A DNA stretch of 32,749 nucleotides from Rikenellaceae bacterium. Its GTDB lineage: Bacteria; Bacteroidota; Bacteroidia; Bacteroidales; Rikenellaceae. Shown here piece by piece: positions 1-9,393 of the stretch. The notes under the pieces were generated by a model. The model was not told the origin of the DNA, did no database searches, and saw only the letters and a list, made by a program, of their open reading frames with translations. Made by a program: the position numbers and the translations under genes. The first letter of the stretch is position 1. Every line of letters starts with the position of its first letter. The stretch spans positions 1 through 32,749 of the forward strand of contig JAFTYJ010000086.1 in the NCBI GenBank assembly GCA_017464745.1, in the 5' to 3' direction.

Positions 1-44
1 AAACGCTTGGAAAAATAGTAGGGTAGGCGACTACCACACAAAAA

Positions 45-81
45 TAAGAGCGTTCCACCCATAACGGATGGAACGCTCTTA
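45..81 (-). terminator. Intrinsic terminator after ahcY
   Basis: A 13-bp perfect inverted repeat (45-57 with 69-81) is extended on the minus strand by a U-G wobble and two G-C pairs around a five-base loop. It is followed on the minus strand by a U-rich run (complement of positions 40-44). It lies about 20 bases past the ahcY stop codon and would close the whole rsfS-to-ahcY operon. Confidence 0.9.
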
Positions 82-99
82 CTTTTGCAATTCGTACTA

Positions 100-1518
100 T
101 TAATAGCGATAGTGCTCGGCTTTGTAGGGACCCTCTACACTTACGCCGATGTAGTCGGCTTGTTTCTTGGTCAGGGTGGTCAGGTGAACACCGATATTCT
201 CCAAGTGCAGACGTGCAACCTCCTCATCCAAATGTTTGGGCAGACGATATACATCTACGGGCATTTGGCCTTGCTTCTCCCACAACTCCATTTGAGCCAG
301 AGTTTGGTTGGTGAACGAGTTGCTCATAACAAACGAGGGGTGACCAGTTGCGCAACCGAGGTTTACAAGACGACCCTCGGCCAATACAAAGATTGAGTGA
401 CCGTCAACAAAGGTATATTTGTCTACTTGGGGTTTGATTGTGGTTTTGACAATACCCTCGCAAGCCTCCAATTGAGCCATTTGAATCTCGTTGTCGAAGT
501 GACCGATGTTACATACGATTGCTTGATCACGCATACCTTTCATATGGTCAAGAGTGATAATGTCGCAGTTACCGGTGCAGGTTACATAGATATTACCCTC
601 GGGCAGAGCCTCCTCGATAGTTTTAACCTCGAAGCCCTCCATGGCGGCTTGAAGTGCACAAATGGGGTCAATCTCGGTAACAATCACACGAGCGCCATAA
701 CTTTTGAGCGAACGTGCACAACCCTTACCAACGTCGCCATAACCACAAACCACAGCCACTTTACCTGCAATCATAACGTCAGTTGCACGTTTGATACCGT
801 CGGCAAGAGACTCACGGCAGCCATACAAGTTATCGAATTTGCTCTTGGTAACCGAGTCGTTTACGTTGATTGCGGGGATAAGCAGTTCGCCACGCTCCTT
901 CATTTGATACAGACGGTGAACTCCGGTAGTGGTCTCCTCCGACACACCTTTCAGTTCGGCCACGGTAGCGTGCCATTTGCCGCTCTCCTCTGCCAACAGA
1001 GTACGCAGAGTGCCAAGGATAACCTCCTCTTCGTAACTCGAAGGGGTGTAGTCCAATGTGGTAGCATCGTTCTCGGCTGCGTAACCTTTGTGAATCAACA
1101 GGGTAGCATCACCACCATCGTCCACAATCAAGTTGGGACCTTTGCCACCGGGGAACGACAGAGCCATTGCGGTACACCACCAATACTCGGGCAGAGTTTC
1201 GCCCTTCCAAGCAAATACAGGTACACCCGCTTTGGCGATAGCCGCAGCAGCGTGGTCTTGGGTCGAGAAGATGTTGCAACTACACCAGCGAACATCTGCG
1301 CCCAACTCCACGAGCGTTTCAATCAATACAGCGGTTTGGATTGTCATATGCAACGAACCCATAATGCGCGCGCCTTTGAGGGGTTTTTGTGCTCCGTATT
1401 TTTTGCGGAGAGCCATCAGGCCGGGCATTTCGTGTTCCGAAACTTCAATCTCTTTACGACCCCACTCGGCCAGCGAGATGTCGGCTACCTTGTAGGGCAT
1501 TGTAGTGTCTAAAAACAT
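100..1518 (-). CDS. ahcY: Adenosylhomocysteinase (S-adenosyl-L-homocysteine hydrolase)
   Basis: This enzyme reversibly splits S-adenosylhomocysteine into adenosine and homocysteine, clearing the product of SAM-dependent methylation in the cytoplasm. The 472-residue protein has the full family length. It shows the substrate-domain stretch [13 protein letters not shown] near residue 53, [12 protein letters not shown] at about 219-230, the NAD-binding GYGDVGKG at 259-266, and the characteristic C-terminus ending YKAEHYRY. The chosen start gives a short extension before [18 protein letters not shown]; a second ATG at 1500 would begin exactly at that conserved block and is possible. It is the last gene of the minus-strand operon, five bases after the riboflavin kinase gene, with a strong terminator behind it. 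Family assignment is certain; only the start is open. Confidence 0.97.
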   Translation of the reverse strand: MFLDTTMPYKVADISLAEWGRKEIEVSEHEMPGLMALRKKYGAQKPLKGARIMGSLHMTIQTAVLIETLVELGADVRWCSCNIFSTQDHAAAAIAKAGVPVFAWKGETLPEYWWCTAMALSFPGGKGPNLIVDDGGDATLLIHKGYAAENDATTLDYTPSSYEEEVILGTLRTLLAEESGKWHATVAELKGVSEETTTGVHRLYQMKERGELLIPAINVNDSVTKSKFDNLYGCRESLADGIKRATDVMIAGKVAVVCGYGDVGKGCARSLKSYGARVIVTEIDPICALQAAMEGFEVKTIEEALPEGNIYVTCTGNCDIITLDHMKGMRDQAIVCNIGHFDNEIQMAQLEACEGIVKTTIKPQVDKYTFVDGHSIFVLAEGRLVNLGCATGHPSFVMSNSFTNQTLAQMELWEKQGQMPVDVYRLPKHLDEEVARLHLENIGVHLTTLTKKQADYIGVSVEGPYKAEHYRY

Positions 1519-1523
1519 AGGTT

Positions 1524-1898
1524 TTAATCTTTAAGGTTTTTATTTTTAACGGTTTCTATATCTCGTTTGATTTGCGTTTGAAGGCTCTCGATACTATCGA
1601 AACGCTGTTCGCTACGCAGGAATTCGTCCAACCACACCTCCAAATGGCGACCATACAGGTTGCCCTCGAATCCGATGATGTGTATCTCCGCTCCGCGAGG
1701 AGCATCACGTTCAACGGTTGGTTTGCGTCCGATATTAGCCACAGCACAATACTTCACGTCGTCAATAGTCAGGTGGGCGGCATAAACTCCGTTAGTCAGT
1801 CCGCACTCCTGTTCAAGTGCGATATTGGCGGTAGGCACTCCCAGGGTGCGCCCCAGACTGTTGCCCTCAATCACTATACCTTCGATTTTGGCGGCCAT
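1524..1898 (-). CDS. Stand-alone riboflavin kinase
   Basis: Predicted to phosphorylate riboflavin to FMN with ATP. The 124-residue protein matches only the C-terminal kinase domain of bifunctional RibF: the family motif [11 protein letters not shown] lies at about residues 16-26, followed by NGVYAA and a later NIGRKPT-type segment. The N-terminal FMN adenylyltransferase (nucleotidyltransferase) domain, about 180 residues in normal RibF, is absent. The upstream region is fully occupied by another gene, so this is not a frameshifted remnant of an adjacent domain. It begins four bases after the permease stop and ends five bases before ahcY, so it is cotranscribed. FAD synthesis would require a separate enzyme or a second, complete ribF elsewhere in the genome. 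I give no symbol because ribF implies bifunctionality. Confidence 0.88.
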   Translation of the reverse strand: MAAKIEGIVIEGNSLGRTLGVPTANIALEQECGLTNGVYAAHLTIDDVKYCAVANIGRKPTVERDAPRGAEIHIIGFEGNLYGRHLEVWLDEFLRSEQRFDSIESLQTQIKRDIETVKNKNLKD

Positions 1899-1902
1899 TG
1901 CT

Positions 1903-2994
1903 CTACATCTTCTCGGTTAGTTTCTGCACTACCCGTATGTTATTGAAAAACTCCTTAGCAAAGACTCTCAATACATTATAACTCGGAATAGCGAACAACA
2001 TACCCAATACACCGCCAACGCTTCCCGCAATCAGGATTACAAGGAAAATTTCGAGCGGATGTGCGTGTACACTATTGGAGTACAGAACGGGTTGCAACAC
2101 AAAGTTGTCTATGGCCTGTGCCGTCATAATTGTTCCGCCCACAATCAGCAACATTCCCAACACCGAAATGGTGCCGATGGGAGAGAGTAGGCCAATCATC
2201 ACGCCCAAACACCAGCCAATCAGCGGGCCGATATATGGAATTACATTCAACACTCCAACCACCGTTCCGATTGTCAGTGCATCCGATGCATCCATTCCAC
2301 AAATTGTGAGAACTACCGACACAAAGGTAAACATAATGGTGGACTCCATCAGTATCCCCGTAAAATAGCGTTTGAGCAGGTGTTGCACCGAGTCGAGTGC
2401 GCGATTGATGTTCTCTTCGTATTTGCGTGGGGAGAGCAACAATACTATATTGCGGAACAAGTTTTTCTCTTTGATAAAAAAGAACGAAATAAAGAGTATC
2501 GAAAACAACGCAATAGCGGTATTGCCAATCATTGACACTGCACTGGTAAGCAGCGAGTTGATTGTGCCTATATTGAGTATCTCTTTAAATGACGTTAGGA
2601 GTGCTTCGGTAATCGAGAAATCGGCTGCTACGCCAAGTTTTTCAATCAAAAAGTGTTGAATGTTTTTCAGAGGTTCATCGATATTGTCGGCCAGGGTCGA
2701 AATGTCAATTTTCGACAACTCATTAAACTTGCTGAACAACAGAGGTATCAACGACACAAAGACTCCACCAAACACCAACACAAAGGTCACAAGGCTCAGC
2801 AGTGCAGCCAGCCAGCGAGGCATTGTACGATTACGAACGCGAATACGACACAAGCGGTCCATCAGAGGGCTCATTACAATATTAATCAGAGCCGCGGCAA
2901 TGATATACAGCACAATGTCGCTAAAATACCACACGCCGAACACTATTGCGGCAAGGGTCGCAATCCAAATTAAGTATTTGGGAATGGAGTTCAT
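1903..2994 (-). CDS. AI-2E family transporter (PerM/TqsA-like membrane permease)
   Basis: A polytopic inner-membrane protein of 363 residues with the usual family size and profile. It has two N-terminal helices (about residues 8-40), a third near 65-90, a soluble segment, then a dense group of helices from about 150 on. The glycine- and proline-rich motif VLNVIPYIGPLIGW (about 248-261) is diagnostic of the AI-2E/PerM (UPF0118) family. Known members have been linked to autoinducer-2 export or ion/proton exchange, but most have unknown substrates, and nothing here identifies one. It sits 10 bases after psd and 4 bases before the riboflavin kinase gene in the same operon. Confidence 0.9.
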   Translation of the reverse strand: MNSIPKYLIWIATLAAIVFGVWYFSDIVLYIIAAALINIVMSPLMDRLCRIRVRNRTMPRWLAALLSLVTFVLVFGGVFVSLIPLLFSKFNELSKIDISTLADNIDEPLKNIQHFLIEKLGVAADFSITEALLTSFKEILNIGTINSLLTSAVSMIGNTAIALFSILFISFFFIKEKNLFRNIVLLLSPRKYEENINRALDSVQHLLKRYFTGILMESTIMFTFVSVVLTICGMDASDALTIGTVVGVLNVIPYIGPLIGWCLGVMIGLLSPIGTISVLGMLLIVGGTIMTAQAIDNFVLQPVLYSNSVHAHPLEIFLVILIAGSVGGVLGMLFAIPSYNVLRVFAKEFFNNIRVVQKLTEKM

Positions 2995-3004
2995 TGTTTC
3001 TGTT

Positions 3005-3664
3005 CTATTTCAAGCGTGCAATAGGAGTTTGCGAGCCAACAACCTTCTGACCGAGGTTTACCATAATCTCACAATCCAACGGCAGATAGACATCCACACG
3101 GCTGCCAAATTTGATAAAACCCGATTTGTAGTTTTGGGTTGCGATTTCGCCCTCTTTGGCATACGACACGATACGGCGTGCGATAAGTCCTGCAATCTGA
3201 CGGAAAATCACGGTTACACCCTTCTCAGTCTGAACACCCACGGTCATACGTTCGTTATCGTCTGACGACTTAGGGTGGCTGGCAACCAAGAATTTGCCGG
3301 GATGATATTGTTTATACACCACTTTACCACCTACGGGGAACCAGTTGATATGGACATTGAACAGGCTCATAAAAATCGACACCTGCATCATCTTTTGTCC
3401 GCACACCTCAGTTTCCATAATATCTTCGCGTACAACTACCACGCCATCGCACGGAGCGTACACCAAATCGGGATCGGTAACGTGTGGACGCAGGGGCTCA
3501 CGGAAGAACGCCACCACGATAGCGAGCAACACCAAAGTCACTCCCCACAGAATACAAAGTCCGATTTGCGACAGAGGTGCAAAAGCGGTCAGCAGACCTG
3601 CTACAACGGCCAAGAATGCCGATACACACAGAATAGTTCCCGAACCTTCTCTATTAATCTTCAT
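3005..3664 (-). CDS. psd: Phosphatidylserine decarboxylase proenzyme
   Basis: Converts phosphatidylserine to phosphatidylethanolamine at the inner membrane. The 219-residue protein is the short class of the family. It has two N-terminal hydrophobic helices (about residues 8-30 and 33-54), the segment VYAPCDGVV near 68-76, LFNVHINWFP near 101-110, and a C-terminal KFGSRVD. The GS of that last motif (about G187-S188) is the self-cleavage site, where the serine becomes the pyruvoyl cofactor of the alpha chain. It follows cdsA by 23 bases, consistent with its substrate deriving from the CdsA product CDP-diacylglycerol. The phosphatidylserine synthase needed between them is not in the window. Confidence 0.95.
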   Translation of the reverse strand: MKINREGSGTILCVSAFLAVVAGLLTAFAPLSQIGLCILWGVTLVLLAIVVAFFREPLRPHVTDPDLVYAPCDGVVVVREDIMETEVCGQKMMQVSIFMSLFNVHINWFPVGGKVVYKQYHPGKFLVASHPKSSDDNERMTVGVQTEKGVTVIFRQIAGLIARRIVSYAKEGEIATQNYKSGFIKFGSRVDVYLPLDCEIMVNLGQKVVGSQTPIARLK

Positions 3665-3687
3665 ATTTCTTATGGTTGAGTTTTAGT

Positions 3688-4557
3688 TTATTGTAAGTTC
3701 ATGATGAAATTCCAAATGATGACCGTCACAAGTGCCATAGGTGCCGACAAGAATAGAGCGTCGAAACGGTCCAAAAAGCCACCGTGCCCCGGCATAATAT
3801 TGCCCGAATCCTTCAGTCCGAGCGAGCGTTTGAACATTGACTCCACCAGGTCGCCGGCGACACCCGACAAGGCAATCACCACACCCCAAAATCCCATCAA
3901 CACAGGCGGGATATTCAGCCACAATGCTCCGATTGCTGCGCTCACCACGCAAGCCGACACAACGCCACCGACAAAGCCTTCCCACGACTTCTTGGGCGAA
4001 ATCGAGGGACACATCTTGTGGCGACCGAAGGTTATACCAAACAGATATGCGAACACATCGTTTGTCCACACGATAATCATATAGGCCAAAATATTTTCTC
4101 CATTCCACTCACTTCTGTTTATAAGTCCGAGCAGAGTCATTGCCACAACGGGAGCGGCAATGTAGGTCACTCCTGCAAAGGTAGCACTGATATTGGCGAT
4201 GGGATTTTGGTCACCTCGCCACAGTTGCGACACAAACACCATGACCGACAAGAAAACAACGGCAGCAGCAATGAGTATTGTATAAGGTAGGGTACTCGAA
4301 GGGAGATAGGGCAAAGTGTGACTTGCCAAAAGGCCAATAAGCATCACCAATACCGCAATAGCCAGTCCAAATACTCTGTTGGGCGTGTATCCCGCCTTGC
4401 GGCACATACCATAGAATTCCCACAGAGAGCCAATGGTAAGGCCAAGTGCAAAAAGGGCATAGAAATGAATGTTGGTGAGTGTTGCCAACAATACAACCGC
4501 CAGCAGTACTGCGGCGCTTGCTGTTCTGATTAGCAGGTTTTTGGTTTTGTCGTTCAT
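3688..4557 (-). CDS. cdsA: Phosphatidate cytidylyltransferase (CDP-diacylglycerol synthase)
   Basis: Makes CDP-diacylglycerol from phosphatidic acid and CTP in the inner membrane, the branch point for phospholipid head groups. The protein has about 289 residues and many hydrophobic helices. It carries the complete family signature near its C-terminus: SMFKRSLGLKDSG followed by PGHGGFLDRFD. The open frame extends upstream to 4671, but that extension is basic, low in family similarity and overlaps the ftsH 3' end. The ATG at 4557, giving MNDKTKNLLIRTASAAV, fits the family and leaves a 31-base gap to ftsH. The rsfS-ftsH-cdsA order is common in Bacteroidales. Confidence 0.95.
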   Translation of the reverse strand: MNDKTKNLLIRTASAAVLLAVVLLATLTNIHFYALFALGLTIGSLWEFYGMCRKAGYTPNRVFGLAIAVLVMLIGLLASHTLPYLPSSTLPYTILIAAAVVFLSVMVFVSQLWRGDQNPIANISATFAGVTYIAAPVVAMTLLGLINRSEWNGENILAYMIIVWTNDVFAYLFGITFGRHKMCPSISPKKSWEGFVGGVVSACVVSAAIGALWLNIPPVLMGFWGVVIALSGVAGDLVESMFKRSLGLKDSGNIMPGHGGFLDRFDALFLSAPMALVTVIIWNFIMNLQ

Positions 4558-4588
4558 AATCTGTGGTTTCTTGAATATTATTGTATTT

Positions 4589-6574
4589 TTAGGCTTCAGC
4601 AACTTCGTCGGCAGTGGGTTCTTCCATCGTCGGCTCGGCATTTTGAGCCGCTTCGGCCAACTCTTTGGCAATATCCTTTTTGCGTTTACCGAATATATCT
4701 ACCAAGTCGTCGGTAAACACGACCTCCTTTTCGAGCAGGCGTTCAGCCAAGCGTGTGAGTCCTTCGTTATTTTCGGTCAGCACCTTCTCGGCCATAGCAT
4801 AAGCTTGTTCGAGCAGCGCTTTGGCCTCGGCATCAATCTTCTCGGCAGTACGTTCGCTATACGGTTTGGTCATTGCAAAGTCGCTCTGACCTGTCGAGTC
4901 ATAGAAACTTATATTACCCGTCTGACTACCCATACCATAATAGGCAACCATTGAGTAGGCCATCTTGGTCGCACGTTCCAAATCGTTGAGTGCACCTGTC
5001 GAAACCTCGCCAAAATTGAGTGCCTCCGAAACACGGCCACCCAACAGCGAAGCCATCTCATCCATCATTTGGGCGCGGGTGGTGAGTTGTCGCTCCTCGG
5101 GCAGATACCACGCAGCACCCAGAGCCTTACCTCGCGGGATAATGGTAACCTTAATGAGCGGGCTGGCCTCCTCCAACAACCAACTTACTGTGGCGTGTCC
5201 GGCCTCGTGGAATGCAATTTTACGTTTCTCTTCGGGGGTAATAATCTTGTTGCGTTTCTCCAAGCCTCCGATAATGCGGTCAACAGCGGCCATAAAATCA
5301 TCCTTACCTACGGTCTTTTTGTCGTGACGCGCGGCTATCAGAGCAGTTTCATTACATACATTTGCAATGTCGGCACCCGAGAAACCGGGGGTCTGTTTAG
5401 CCAAGAACTCGCGATCCAAATCGCTGTCGGTCTTAATATTGCGCAAATGCACATCGAAAATCTGACGACGTTCCACAACGTCGGGCCGACCCACCTCGAT
5501 TTGTCGGTCAAAACGTCCTGCACGAGTCAGAGCCTTATCCAGAATATCGACCCGGTTAGTTGCGGCCAGCACAATTACACCTGCATTGCTGGCAAAGCCA
5601 TCCATCTCGGTGAGCAGTTGGTTCAGGGTGTTCTCGCGCGCATCAGTCCCCGAGACACCTGCATTTTTACCTCGGGCGCGACCAATAGCGTCAATCTCAT
5701 CAATAAATACAATGCAGGGGGCTTTCTCCTTGGCTTGTTGGAACAGGTCACGCACACGCGAAGCACCCACACCCACAAACATCTCTACAAAGTCCGAACC
5801 ACTCATCGACAAGAACGGAACATTAGCCTCTCCTGCAACAGCCTTGGCCAACAGTGTTTTACCTGTTCCCGGAGGGCCTACAAGCAACGCACCTTTGGGG
5901 ATTTTACCACCCAGGTCACGGTATTTCTGGGGAGTACGCAGAAAATCTACGATCTCCATAATCTCGACTTTGGCCTCCTCCAAGCCTGCAACATCTTTGA
6001 ATGTAATGCGGTTAGCGTTGTTTTTGTCAAACACTTGGGCTTTGGCTTTGCCTACATTAAACACGCCTTGGCCACCGCCACCACCGCCGCCACTCATACT
6101 GCGCATCATAAAAATCCAAATGCCGATAAATACTAACCACGGCAGGAACGATATAAGAGCATCACCCCAGCCGCCACCTTCATTAGCATAACTTACGGGG
6201 ACAGCGTGGCCGTATTCTGTCTCGGCACTCTTCAAGTCCTCACGGAACGAATCAACCGAGCCGATATTGAATTGGAATTGCCAATCGTGATCGGGCAGGG
6301 TAGCGTATTCGCTTTGGGTGCGATACTCTTCTATGGCTTGGGGGGTGAGATATACTCGCGCCACATCGCGGTTTACTACGACTATTTTTTCGACTTGGCC
6401 TTTCTCGACCATTTGTTCTACCTCGTTCCACGACGACTCGGAGGGTGAATTGGTATCACCCACAAGCCACCAGCCGATAATAACTGCGGCAATAATAAAC
6501 CACATCACATTAAACGGGTTGAACGGAAGTCCGCGACGTGGTTTGCGTTTTTGTGTGTTTCTGTTTTGCGACAT
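4589..6574 (-). CDS. ftsH: ATP-dependent zinc metalloprotease FtsH
   Basis: Membrane-anchored AAA+ protease that extracts and degrades membrane and short-lived cytoplasmic proteins as a hexamer. The 661 residues show a basic N-terminus, a first transmembrane helix (about 22-40), a periplasmic domain, and a second helix (about 138-158) followed by a glycine run (161-168). The AAA module has Walker A GPPGTGKT at 233-240, Walker B VFIDEID near 289-295, and a second region of homology around 338-358. The zinc site HEAGH lies at 456-460. The C-terminus is acidic and probably disordered. It starts 24 bases after rsfS. All catalytic residues are intact. Confidence 0.98.
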   Translation of the reverse strand: MSQNRNTQKRKPRRGLPFNPFNVMWFIIAAVIIGWWLVGDTNSPSESSWNEVEQMVEKGQVEKIVVVNRDVARVYLTPQAIEEYRTQSEYATLPDHDWQFQFNIGSVDSFREDLKSAETEYGHAVPVSYANEGGGWGDALISFLPWLVFIGIWIFMMRSMSGGGGGGGQGVFNVGKAKAQVFDKNNANRITFKDVAGLEEAKVEIMEIVDFLRTPQKYRDLGGKIPKGALLVGPPGTGKTLLAKAVAGEANVPFLSMSGSDFVEMFVGVGASRVRDLFQQAKEKAPCIVFIDEIDAIGRARGKNAGVSGTDARENTLNQLLTEMDGFASNAGVIVLAATNRVDILDKALTRAGRFDRQIEVGRPDVVERRQIFDVHLRNIKTDSDLDREFLAKQTPGFSGADIANVCNETALIAARHDKKTVGKDDFMAAVDRIIGGLEKRNKIITPEEKRKIAFHEAGHATVSWLLEEASPLIKVTIIPRGKALGAAWYLPEERQLTTRAQMMDEMASLLGGRVSEALNFGEVSTGALNDLERATKMAYSMVAYYGMGSQTGNISFYDSTGQSDFAMTKPYSERTAEKIDAEAKALLEQAYAMAEKVLTENNEGLTRLAERLLEKEVVFTDDLVDIFGKRKKDIAKELAEAAQNAEPTMEEPTADEVAEA

Positions 6575-6598
6575 AGTGTGTTGTTTGTTTTGCAGACG

Positions 6599-6949
6599 TT
6601 ACTCCTCGTACTCGTAGCGAGTGCAGGGGGCATCGGCCCACAACTCTTCAAGTTTATAGAAATCACGCATCTCGGTTTGGAAGATGTGAACCACAATATC
6701 GGTGTAGTCCATAGCGACCCACAGCGAGTTGGTTTTACCATCCACGCGCCACACTTTCTGTCCGAGTTTCTCGTAAACTTCCTCCTCAATGGCATCGGCA
6801 ATGGCTCCAACCTGAGTGGTAGAGTCGGCATTACAAATCACGAAATGCGAGCAAATCGCTCCGTCCAGTTGTTGCAGGTCGAGCGAAATGATGTTTTTTG
6901 CTTTTCTGTTTTCGGCTGCTTCGACAATCGAAGCCAAAAGTTTATCCAT
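6599..6949 (-). CDS. rsfS: Ribosome silencing factor RsfS (Iojap family)
   Basis: Binds ribosomal protein L14 on the large subunit and blocks subunit joining when nutrients are short. The 116-residue length matches the family. Typical conserved pieces are visible: an early DLQQLDGAICSHFVICNA, then QVGAIADAIEE, and a C-terminal VAMDYTDIVVHIF followed by REFY-like MRDFYKLEELW. It is the first gene of the minus-strand operon, with a Bacteroidota-type promoter box 41 bases upstream of its start, and the conserved neighbour ftsH follows. Confidence 0.96.
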   Translation of the reverse strand: MDKLLASIVEAAENRKAKNIISLDLQQLDGAICSHFVICNADSTTQVGAIADAIEEEVYEKLGQKVWRVDGKTNSLWVAMDYTDIVVHIFQTEMRDFYKLEELWADAPCTRYEYEE

Positions 6950-6989
6950 AATGTTATATCTTCGGTTTTGGGATGTATGTTTGAATTAA

Positions 6990-6997
6990 CAAATATA
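6990..6997 (-). promoter_or_regulatory. Promoter -7 box for the rsfS-ftsH-...-ahcY operon
   Basis: Read on the minus strand the sequence is TATATTTG, a full match to the Bacteroidota TAnnTTTG element. A TTG lies 22 bp further upstream (7020-7022), slightly beyond the usual 19-21 bp. The start point would fall near 6985, giving a leader of about 35 bases before rsfS. Confidence 0.6.
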
Positions 6998-7054
6998 CAA
7001 ACAATAAACAAATTTCTTGCAAAAAAATTGTGTCAAACTCCTTTTCGGCACAAG

Positions 7055-7948
7055 TTATTTGGTTTTGACCATTTCGATGATGGTACTGCGCAAGGCTTCA
7101 ATGATAGAGTGTTTGACATAGGTGCGCCTTACTGCAAGTGCAATCTTACGCGATGCGGCACCTTTGGCCAGTGTTTTGACTTGGTTACGACGCTCGGTAG
7201 GCACAAACTCGGTGGCCATTTCGGGAATCACCGTAATATACGAAGTACAGTCCACGAGGTGCATCAATGTTTCGAGCGAGCCGCCTTCGAAATTGTGACG
7301 CGAAGCGCTGTGGCGGCGTGTTTGACACAACTCGACCACCTGATCGCGCAGGCAATGGCCTTGCGACAACAATACAAGTTGTTTGGGGTCAATATCTTCG
7401 ATACGGATGTTGCTACGCTCATACAGCGGATTGAGTGGCGAAACATAGGCGAAGAATCTATCGCTGAACATCTCGAACTCCATAATACCCTCGGGTGTAG
7501 TGCCGCTGGCGATAATAGCCACATCAAGCATATCTTTTTCGAGCGCCTTGCAGATGTCGGCAGTCTCCATCTCCTTGACATTAACCTCCACTTTGGGGTA
7601 GCGTTTCAGAAATTCGGGGATGAATTTGTGCAACAGATAGGGCGAGATTGTAGGAATCACTCCCAGGCGCAGAGTTCCCGCTATTTCGCCTTTGAACTCA
7701 TTCACCGACTCTTTGATGTAGTTGTACGCACGCAAGGTCTCTTTGGCGTTGCGAATCACCACCTCGCCCGCCTCAGTAGGGATAACGGGCTTTTTGGAAC
7801 GGTCGAGCAACACCACTCCCAACTCCTCTTCAAGGTTTTTGATTTGCATACTCAACGACGGTTGTGTAACAAAACACTGCTCCGAGGCTTGCGAGAAACT
7901 GCCGCAGTTGGCAACAGCCAACAGATATTCAAGTTGGATGATAGTCAT
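7055..7948 (-). CDS. oxyR: Hydrogen peroxide-sensing LysR-type regulator OxyR
   Basis: A 297-residue LysR-family activator with an N-terminal winged helix-turn-helix (about residues 1-60, including QPSLSMQIKNLEEELG) and a two-lobed sensor domain. The redox segment LLSQGHCLRDQVVELC is present. Its two cysteines fall at residues 199 and 208, the same numbering as the peroxide-reactive pair in E. coli OxyR, so disulfide-based peroxide sensing is strongly expected. The gene has its own promoter box and is separated from rsfS by about 105 bases. No peroxide-defence gene (ahpC, dps, katA) is adjacent in this window, so it probably acts at distant loci. Confidence 0.94.
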   Translation of the reverse strand: MTIIQLEYLLAVANCGSFSQASEQCFVTQPSLSMQIKNLEEELGVVLLDRSKKPVIPTEAGEVVIRNAKETLRAYNYIKESVNEFKGEIAGTLRLGVIPTISPYLLHKFIPEFLKRYPKVEVNVKEMETADICKALEKDMLDVAIIASGTTPEGIMEFEMFSDRFFAYVSPLNPLYERSNIRIEDIDPKQLVLLSQGHCLRDQVVELCQTRRHSASRHNFEGGSLETLMHLVDCTSYITVIPEMATEFVPTERRNQVKTLAKGAASRKIALAVRRTYVKHSIIEALRSTIIEMVKTK

Positions 7949-7968
7949 TGTAGTTCTTATTAACCCCG

Positions 7969-7976
7969 CAAAGATA
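7969..7976 (-). promoter_or_regulatory. Promoter -7 box for oxyR
   Basis: The minus strand reads TATCTTTG, a full match to TAnnTTTG, 20 bases upstream of the oxyR start codon. A TTG is found 22 bp further upstream (7999-8001). The leader would be only about 15 bases. Confidence 0.6.
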
Positions 7977-8016
7977 ATAAATTTTTGTTATAACACCCCA
8001 ATGTACCTATGTAAAA

Positions 8017-8042
8017 AAAACGCCGCTACGAAGCGACGTTTT
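8017..8042 (-). terminator. Intrinsic terminator after rarA
   Basis: On the minus strand a stem of AAAACG-U-CGCU pairs with AGCG-G-CGUUUU around a UUCG-like loop and runs into eight U residues. The single internal position is a U-G wobble on the minus strand but a C-A mismatch on the plus strand, so the signal is oriented for minus-strand transcription leaving rarA (stop codon at 8093). Confidence 0.85.
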
Positions 8043-8092
8043 GTGTATTGCCTTGTCTTATCAAAGACTACTTATGCTTTATGAATTGTGAA

Positions 8093-9364
8093 TTAATACT
8101 TCCCTTTCCAGAGAGTTTTGATACGTTCGGCAATACGCTCCTCGGTGGTATTTGACGTGTTGGGAGTGTAGAAACGCTTACCGCTCAATCCCTCTGGCAT
8201 AAACTCCATCTCGGCAAAACCGCCAAAATCGTGAGCATATTTATAACTCTTGCCATAACCCTCGTCGCGCATCAGTTTGGTTACACCATTGCGAATGTCA
8301 AGCGGCACGGGGCGATTGGTGGTGTCGCGTTCGACAAATGCCATAGCCTCGTTTATGGCCGCATAAGCCGAGTTGCTCTTGGGAGAGGTTGCAAGATAGA
8401 TAGTGGTTTCGGCCAAAGGGATACGCGCCTCGGGCATTCCGATGCGATGTACCGTGTCAAAACAGGCATTGGCCAGCAACATCGCATTGGGATTGGCAAG
8501 TCCGATGTCCTCCGACGCCAGGATTACCAACCTGCGAGCAACAAAAAGCGGATCTTCGCCACCTGCCAGCATACGAGCCAAGTAGTAGATTGCTGCATTG
8601 GGGTCGCTACCGCGCACACTCTTGATGAATGCCGAAATCACATCGTAGTGCTGTTCGCCATTCTTGTCATACAGCGCGAGGTTTTGTTGCAGGCAGTCGG
8701 TTATGGTTTGGTCGTCAATTACTATGTCGCCGTCAGTGGCTCGTGCCACGATATCTATAATGTTCAAAAATTTGCGTGCATCACCACCCGAAAAGCGGAA
8801 TAAAGCCTCGGTTTCGACCACCCGCGGATTGCGCTCTTTGAGTTCCGCATCAAGCGAAAGTGTTCGTTCAAGTAGTTGTTGCAACTCATCGTTATTCAAC
8901 GATTTGAGAGTGTACACCTGACAGCGTGACAAGAGGGGAGTAATAACCTCGAACGATGGGTTTTCGGTAGTTGCTCCGATGAGGGTTACAACTCCCTGTT
9001 CAACTGCCCCCAAAAGCGAATCCTGTTGGCTCTTGTTGAAACGATGAATCTCGTCGATAAACAGAATGGGTGAGGGTGAGTTGAAGAACTGCTGTTTGGA
9101 TGCTTTTTCGATTACTTCGCGCACCTCACGCACACCCGACGTAACGGCCGACAGCGTGAAGAAAGGTCGTTCCAACTGCGCAGCGATAACCCGTGCAAGG
9201 GTTGTTTTACCCACTCCGGGAGGGCCCCAAAGGATGAACGATGGCACGTTGCCCGCCTCCACAAAACGGCGCAACACACCACCTGGACCAACCAAATGGG
9301 TCTGTCCGACAACATCATCCAATGTTCGTGGCCTAAGTCGTTCGGCCAAAGGAATATTGCTCAT
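8093..9364 (-). CDS. rarA: Replication-associated recombination protein A (AAA+ ATPase RarA/MgsA)
   Basis: Clamp-loader-like AAA+ ATPase acting at stalled forks and single-stranded DNA ends. The 423-residue protein has family length. It begins with PLAERLRPRTLDDVVGQ, has Walker A GPPGVGKT at 47-54, Walker B LFIDEIHRF near 101-109, and the sensor stretch IGATTENPSFEV near 129-140. The C-terminal tetramerisation region includes GGEDPLFVARRLVILASEDIG, and the GNGVTKLMRD-type segment appears here as IRNGVTKLMRDEGYG. It lies 29 bases after the unknown gene at 9394 and is the last gene before a terminator. Confidence 0.97.
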   Translation of the reverse strand: MSNIPLAERLRPRTLDDVVGQTHLVGPGGVLRRFVEAGNVPSFILWGPPGVGKTTLARVIAAQLERPFFTLSAVTSGVREVREVIEKASKQQFFNSPSPILFIDEIHRFNKSQQDSLLGAVEQGVVTLIGATTENPSFEVITPLLSRCQVYTLKSLNNDELQQLLERTLSLDAELKERNPRVVETEALFRFSGGDARKFLNIIDIVARATDGDIVIDDQTITDCLQQNLALYDKNGEQHYDVISAFIKSVRGSDPNAAIYYLARMLAGGEDPLFVARRLVILASEDIGLANPNAMLLANACFDTVHRIGMPEARIPLAETTIYLATSPKSNSAYAAINEAMAFVERDTTNRPVPLDIRNGVTKLMRDEGYGKSYKYAHDFGGFAEMEFMPEGLSGKRFYTPNTSNTTEERIAERIKTLWKGKY

Positions 9365-9393
9365 TGCGCAGTGTGTATATTGTTATATTTTAC

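Noticed and set aside
397-1512. A 371-codon open frame antisense to ahcY
   Set aside because: Shadow of a highly conserved gene; no promoter or domain.
4558-4671. Upstream extension of cdsA to an ATG at 4671
   Set aside because: The added 38 residues are basic, overlap the ftsH 3' end and are not part of the family; the ATG at 4557 is better.
5069-6136. A 355-codon open frame antisense to ftsH
   Set aside because: Shadow frame; its translation is rich in His, Gln and Thr, as expected from reversed codons.
6551-7963. A 470-codon open frame on the plus strand opposite rsfS and oxyR
   Set aside because: It is fully antisense to two genes with clear family motifs, its translation has no recognisable domain, and codon bias of the minus-strand genes explains the lack of stops.
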